From contig JAJJLU010004614.1 of assembly GCA_023807065.1 (NCBI GenBank), positions 1-11,200 of the forward strand: a stretch of DNA of 11,200 nt, given 5' to 3'. The DNA comes from Isotricha intestinalis (taxonomy: Eukaryota; Ciliophora; Litostomatea; Vestibuliferida; Isotrichidae). The notes under the pieces are model-generated. The model was not told the origin of the DNA, did not search any database, and saw nothing but the letters and a program-made list of their open reading frames with translations. The position numbers were made by a program, and so were the translations under genes. Shown piece by piece: positions 9,001-11,200 of the stretch (positions are counted from its first letter, which is position 1; each line of letters opens with the position of its first letter).

Positions 9001-10246
9001 TCAAAAAGGAAAAAAAATGGAATTTAGTGAATTTAAAGATTTTATAAAGAATAATTTAAAAATTATTGAAAATGAGAATATAGATTTAGAAAATGTGGAA
9101 ACCGAAAAAGATGATTGTTGTGGATATTCAGAAAAAAAAAAAAATGAATATTTAAGTGAAAGATTAGACAATATAATAAGTAAACTTCAAAATTATTTTG
9201 ATATTCTAAAACAAAACTCTGAAAAACAAAAAGATAAATATATTACAGATTATTTAGCAAAATTAAGTACATCTTTTGGAGAATATAACCAAGAAGAAAA
9301 AAAAAATATAAATTCAATTAAAACCCAATTAGATAATATAATAAATGTTATATTTCAAGGTATAAGTAATTATCATTTATATGTTGAAGAATCTTTTGAA
9401 AATAGTAAGAAGATATTCAAAAATGAAATTAAAAAAATAAAAGATACTTCCAACGAAGGATTTGGTTTTAAAAAAATGGATATTTGTATTTACCCAGCAA
9501 AAAATATTAATTTAAGGGGAATTTCAATAAAAATTAAAAAAGAAAATGATCCAGAATATTCAACACCTTTTATATCAATTTCTTTTCCTTCGGAAAATTA
9601 TAATTTATTTGAAAGAATAACAGAATATTTAATAGATTTTGAAAAATCTCAAAATGAAAAAATTTTTATTATAGGAAAAGAAAAAAATGTTGAAAGGATT
9701 ACGATGAAAATAAACTTCATTAAAAATTTTAAATATTTTAATTGGATAATAAAGTTTTCAGAAGTCTTTGACAAATTTAGCCTTTTTAAATTTGAATTTT
9801 TGACACCAATAATGTTTAACCAACCTCTAGACAGTGAAGCAGTATATGATATTCTTAAATCATTTTTATTAATTCAAATACAAGGAGATATTCCAATCAT
9901 AACAATTTTTGAATTTTTGAGAGTAGAGAAAATAGTAACGAAAATAATAACACAATTAATACCAGATTATATGAAAGTTTTTTTAAAAGCTTTAACTTCA
10001 ATAACACTTAAACTAAATACTTCTATAGAGGAGATACCTTATGAATTATTTATTGAAAATGAAATTATGCAAAATGTTTTATTGAATAAATCATTTAAGA
10101 AATTAATTAAAGAATTCTTAGGTATACCAAATGCTTTTATAGATTGTGAAGATGTTGAAATTAACTTTCGCTTTTTTACGAATAATTTAAAAATTTTATT
10201 AAAATTACCAGTTCAACATTCCGACCTGCGGTACTATTCATGTTAA
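6096..10246 (+). CDS. Tandem dynamin-like GTPase (two GTPase domains), split by -1 frameshift at A8
   Basis: Two reading frames form one protein of about 1383 residues if the frame steps back one base in the A8 run 6969-6976; the second frame stays open across the junction to the next GTPase domain. Domain 1 has P-loop GVLSSGKS (residues 13-20), switch-I-like GMGHTTKF (about 36-43), DIPG (131-134) and G4 NKIN (204-207). Domain 2 has P-loop GLSSAGKS (joined residues about 464-471), GSGETTQF, DFPG (about 589) and G4 NKLN (about 658). GxGxxT after the P-loop is the dynamin-superfamily signature. Such proteins hydrolyse GTP to remodel or tether membranes. The remainder is long Lys/Glu-rich helix, then a less charged C-terminal region of about 250 residues with no recognised domain or transmembrane helix. 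Both G4 motifs have Asn where Asp is usual. ATG 6096 leaves only 12 residues before the P-loop, so the N-terminus may be incomplete. TTG 7193 is internal. Confidence 0.85.
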
Positions 10247-10309
10247 ATGTTTCGAAAGCAATATTTTTATTTAGTGACATTCCATTTTATTTCTGATAAA
10301 GAATCCATA

Positions 10310-10878
10310 TTATATAAATTGAGAAAAATTTAAAAATCTTATTTTATTATCATAAATTAAAATATCATCGTTTTGTATTTTTTTAGAAATATTAATTTCT
10401 TTAAAAGAATATAAACGAACACATTTTTTATTATTTTATATAGAGAAAAATTAATAATATAAGGAATTTTATTATTTTCATTTTGTTCTATTTCAATACA
10501 ATTTAAATTTTTTAAATCATTTATTTTATACATTAATTTTTCGGGTGAAACATTTTCTTTCGTTTATTTCAATTTGAGCTTTTTTTAAAAATTTTTATAT
10601 TGGTTTTTCAATTATAATATTTTTTATTATTTATTTTGTGATTTATTGATAATTCATTAGGGAAAATAAAAGGAAAACATTGAGTTAAATTCATACATGT
10701 ATTTATTAGATAAGATTTTTTTTCTTTTTGATTATTATTATTTTGATTTTGCAGAAAAATAAAAGGGAATTAAAAGAATAATAAGAAATAAAATTAGATT
10801 CCTAAAAGAAACTATTTTATTTCTTTTTTTCTTAAAAACTAAAGAATTACTAAAATAAATGGAATTATAATTTTTCAT
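10310..10878 (-). pseudogene. Unrecognised protein with N-terminal signal/anchor segment, frame breaks
   Basis: No family is recognised. ATG 10876-10878 opens 46 codons: basic KKKRNK, then the hydrophobic LIFILIILLIPFYF and SA. This looks like a signal peptide with a long n-region or a type II signal anchor. After a frame break near 10755 an Asn/Gln-rich linker leads to INTCMNLTQCFPFIFP with two Cys. Then come AQIEINERK, ENVSPEKLMYKINDLKNL and CVRLYSFKEINISKK, ending FLNFSQFI at TAA 10310-10312. Several one- or two-base breaks in A-runs separate the pieces; joined length would be about 190 residues. The protein is therefore probably secreted or membrane-anchored, exposing a soluble C-terminal part. 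It converges on the GTPase gene, with 63 bases between the two stops. Confidence 0.45.
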
Positions 10879-10998
10879 TTAATTTTAAAATTAAATTTAA
10901 AAAAGTAAAAAGCCTTTTATATTAAAAAAAATAATAAATTATAAAATATAATTTTAATCAACCAAATAATTCAAATGAAATTTTAAACAAAAAAAAAA

Positions 10999-11180
10999 CT
11001 ATATTTTTACATAAGTCCTTAAAGATTTATTCATTCTTTCATTATCAACTTTTTCTCTAATTTATTGTCTAAATAAATCATAAAGTTTAGAAACTACTTT
11101 TTATTCTTAAAATTTAAAACTTTTTTTCCACTTCCTTCAGTTTCAAAAAATAAATTAAAAGAGTCTTCTTTTTCTTTCAT
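10999..11180 (-). pseudogene. Short charged protein of unknown function, frame breaks
   Basis: ATG 11178-11180, the first after an in-frame TAA, starts MKEKEDSFNLFFETEGSGKK and stays open 28 codons to a TAG. Adding one A to the run near 11100 continues as VVSKLYDLFRQ and, after a TAA, IREKVDNERMNKSLRTYVKI to TAG 10999-11001. This gives about 60 residues of unknown family. The codon context is coding-like, and the break repair is again a single missing A. It could be the 5' part of a longer gene reaching toward 10878, but the intervening 120 bases show no usable frame. Confidence 0.35.
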
Positions 11181-11200
11181 AACATTTTTTTTTTATTTCA

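Noticed and set aside
1..11200. Ciliate-type code with TAA/TAG read as Gln, suggested by the hydrolase stop and by TAAs near 4150-4250 and 5650
   Set aside because: The 1017-codon ORF uses CAA for Gln throughout and has no internal TAA or TAG. Other stops are explained better by single missing bases.
1..11200. tRNA, rRNA, CRISPR or insertion-sequence genes
   Set aside because: No cloverleaf-like conserved boxes, conserved rRNA blocks, regularly spaced repeats or transposase motifs were seen on either strand.

Overview
The window is extremely A+T-rich eukaryotic-looking DNA: long A and T runs, proteins dominated by Lys, Asn, Ile and Glu, no Shine-Dalgarno pattern, and genes on both strands separated by AT-only spacers. 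The gene types (a bacterial-type secreted-esterase-like alpha/beta hydrolase, a fungal-type short-chain dehydrogenase, an arginine-ADP-ribosyltransferase fold and giant tandem dynamin-like GTPases) would suit an anaerobic gut fungus (Neocallimastigomycota). A very AT-rich amoebozoan or another anaerobic protist is not excluded. The standard genetic code fits, because the longest ORF writes Gln as CAA and has no internal TAA or TAG.

Layout. Positions 1-762 (minus) hold an alpha/beta hydrolase running off the left edge, with an in-frame TAA and no start. 763-1479 is an AT-rich spacer. 1480-2365 (minus) is a full-length short-chain dehydrogenase with several one-base frame breaks and a degraded glycine motif. 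2366-2694 is a spacer with a G-rich hairpin. 2695-3965 (minus) is an ADP-ribosyltransferase-domain protein broken once at an A-tract. 4075-4607 (plus), 4514-5188 (minus) and about 5293-5800 (minus) are three unrecognised genes recoverable only as chains of short in-frame pieces. A second, related hairpin lies at 5962-6007. 6096-10246 (plus) is the dominant gene: two homologous dynamin-like GTPase domains in one polypeptide, split by a single -1 step at an A8 run. 10310-10878 (minus) is a small protein with a hydrophobic N-terminal segment, and 10999-11180 (minus) is a short acidic/basic protein.

The most informative global pattern is that most gene breaks are -1 steps in A or T homopolymers, each repaired by adding one base. 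That points to homopolymer undercalling in a draft long-read assembly rather than to mass gene death. The hydrolase stop, the dehydrogenase glycine losses and the ADP-ribosyltransferase Arg-to-His change are substitutions and are not explained that way.

Functionally, the centre and right of the window put an ADP-ribosyltransferase-fold protein about 2 kb from a tandem dynamin-like GTPase whose two G4 motifs are both NKxN instead of the usual N/TKxD. Whether these form one system, for example host conflict or membrane remodelling, is inference from proximity only.
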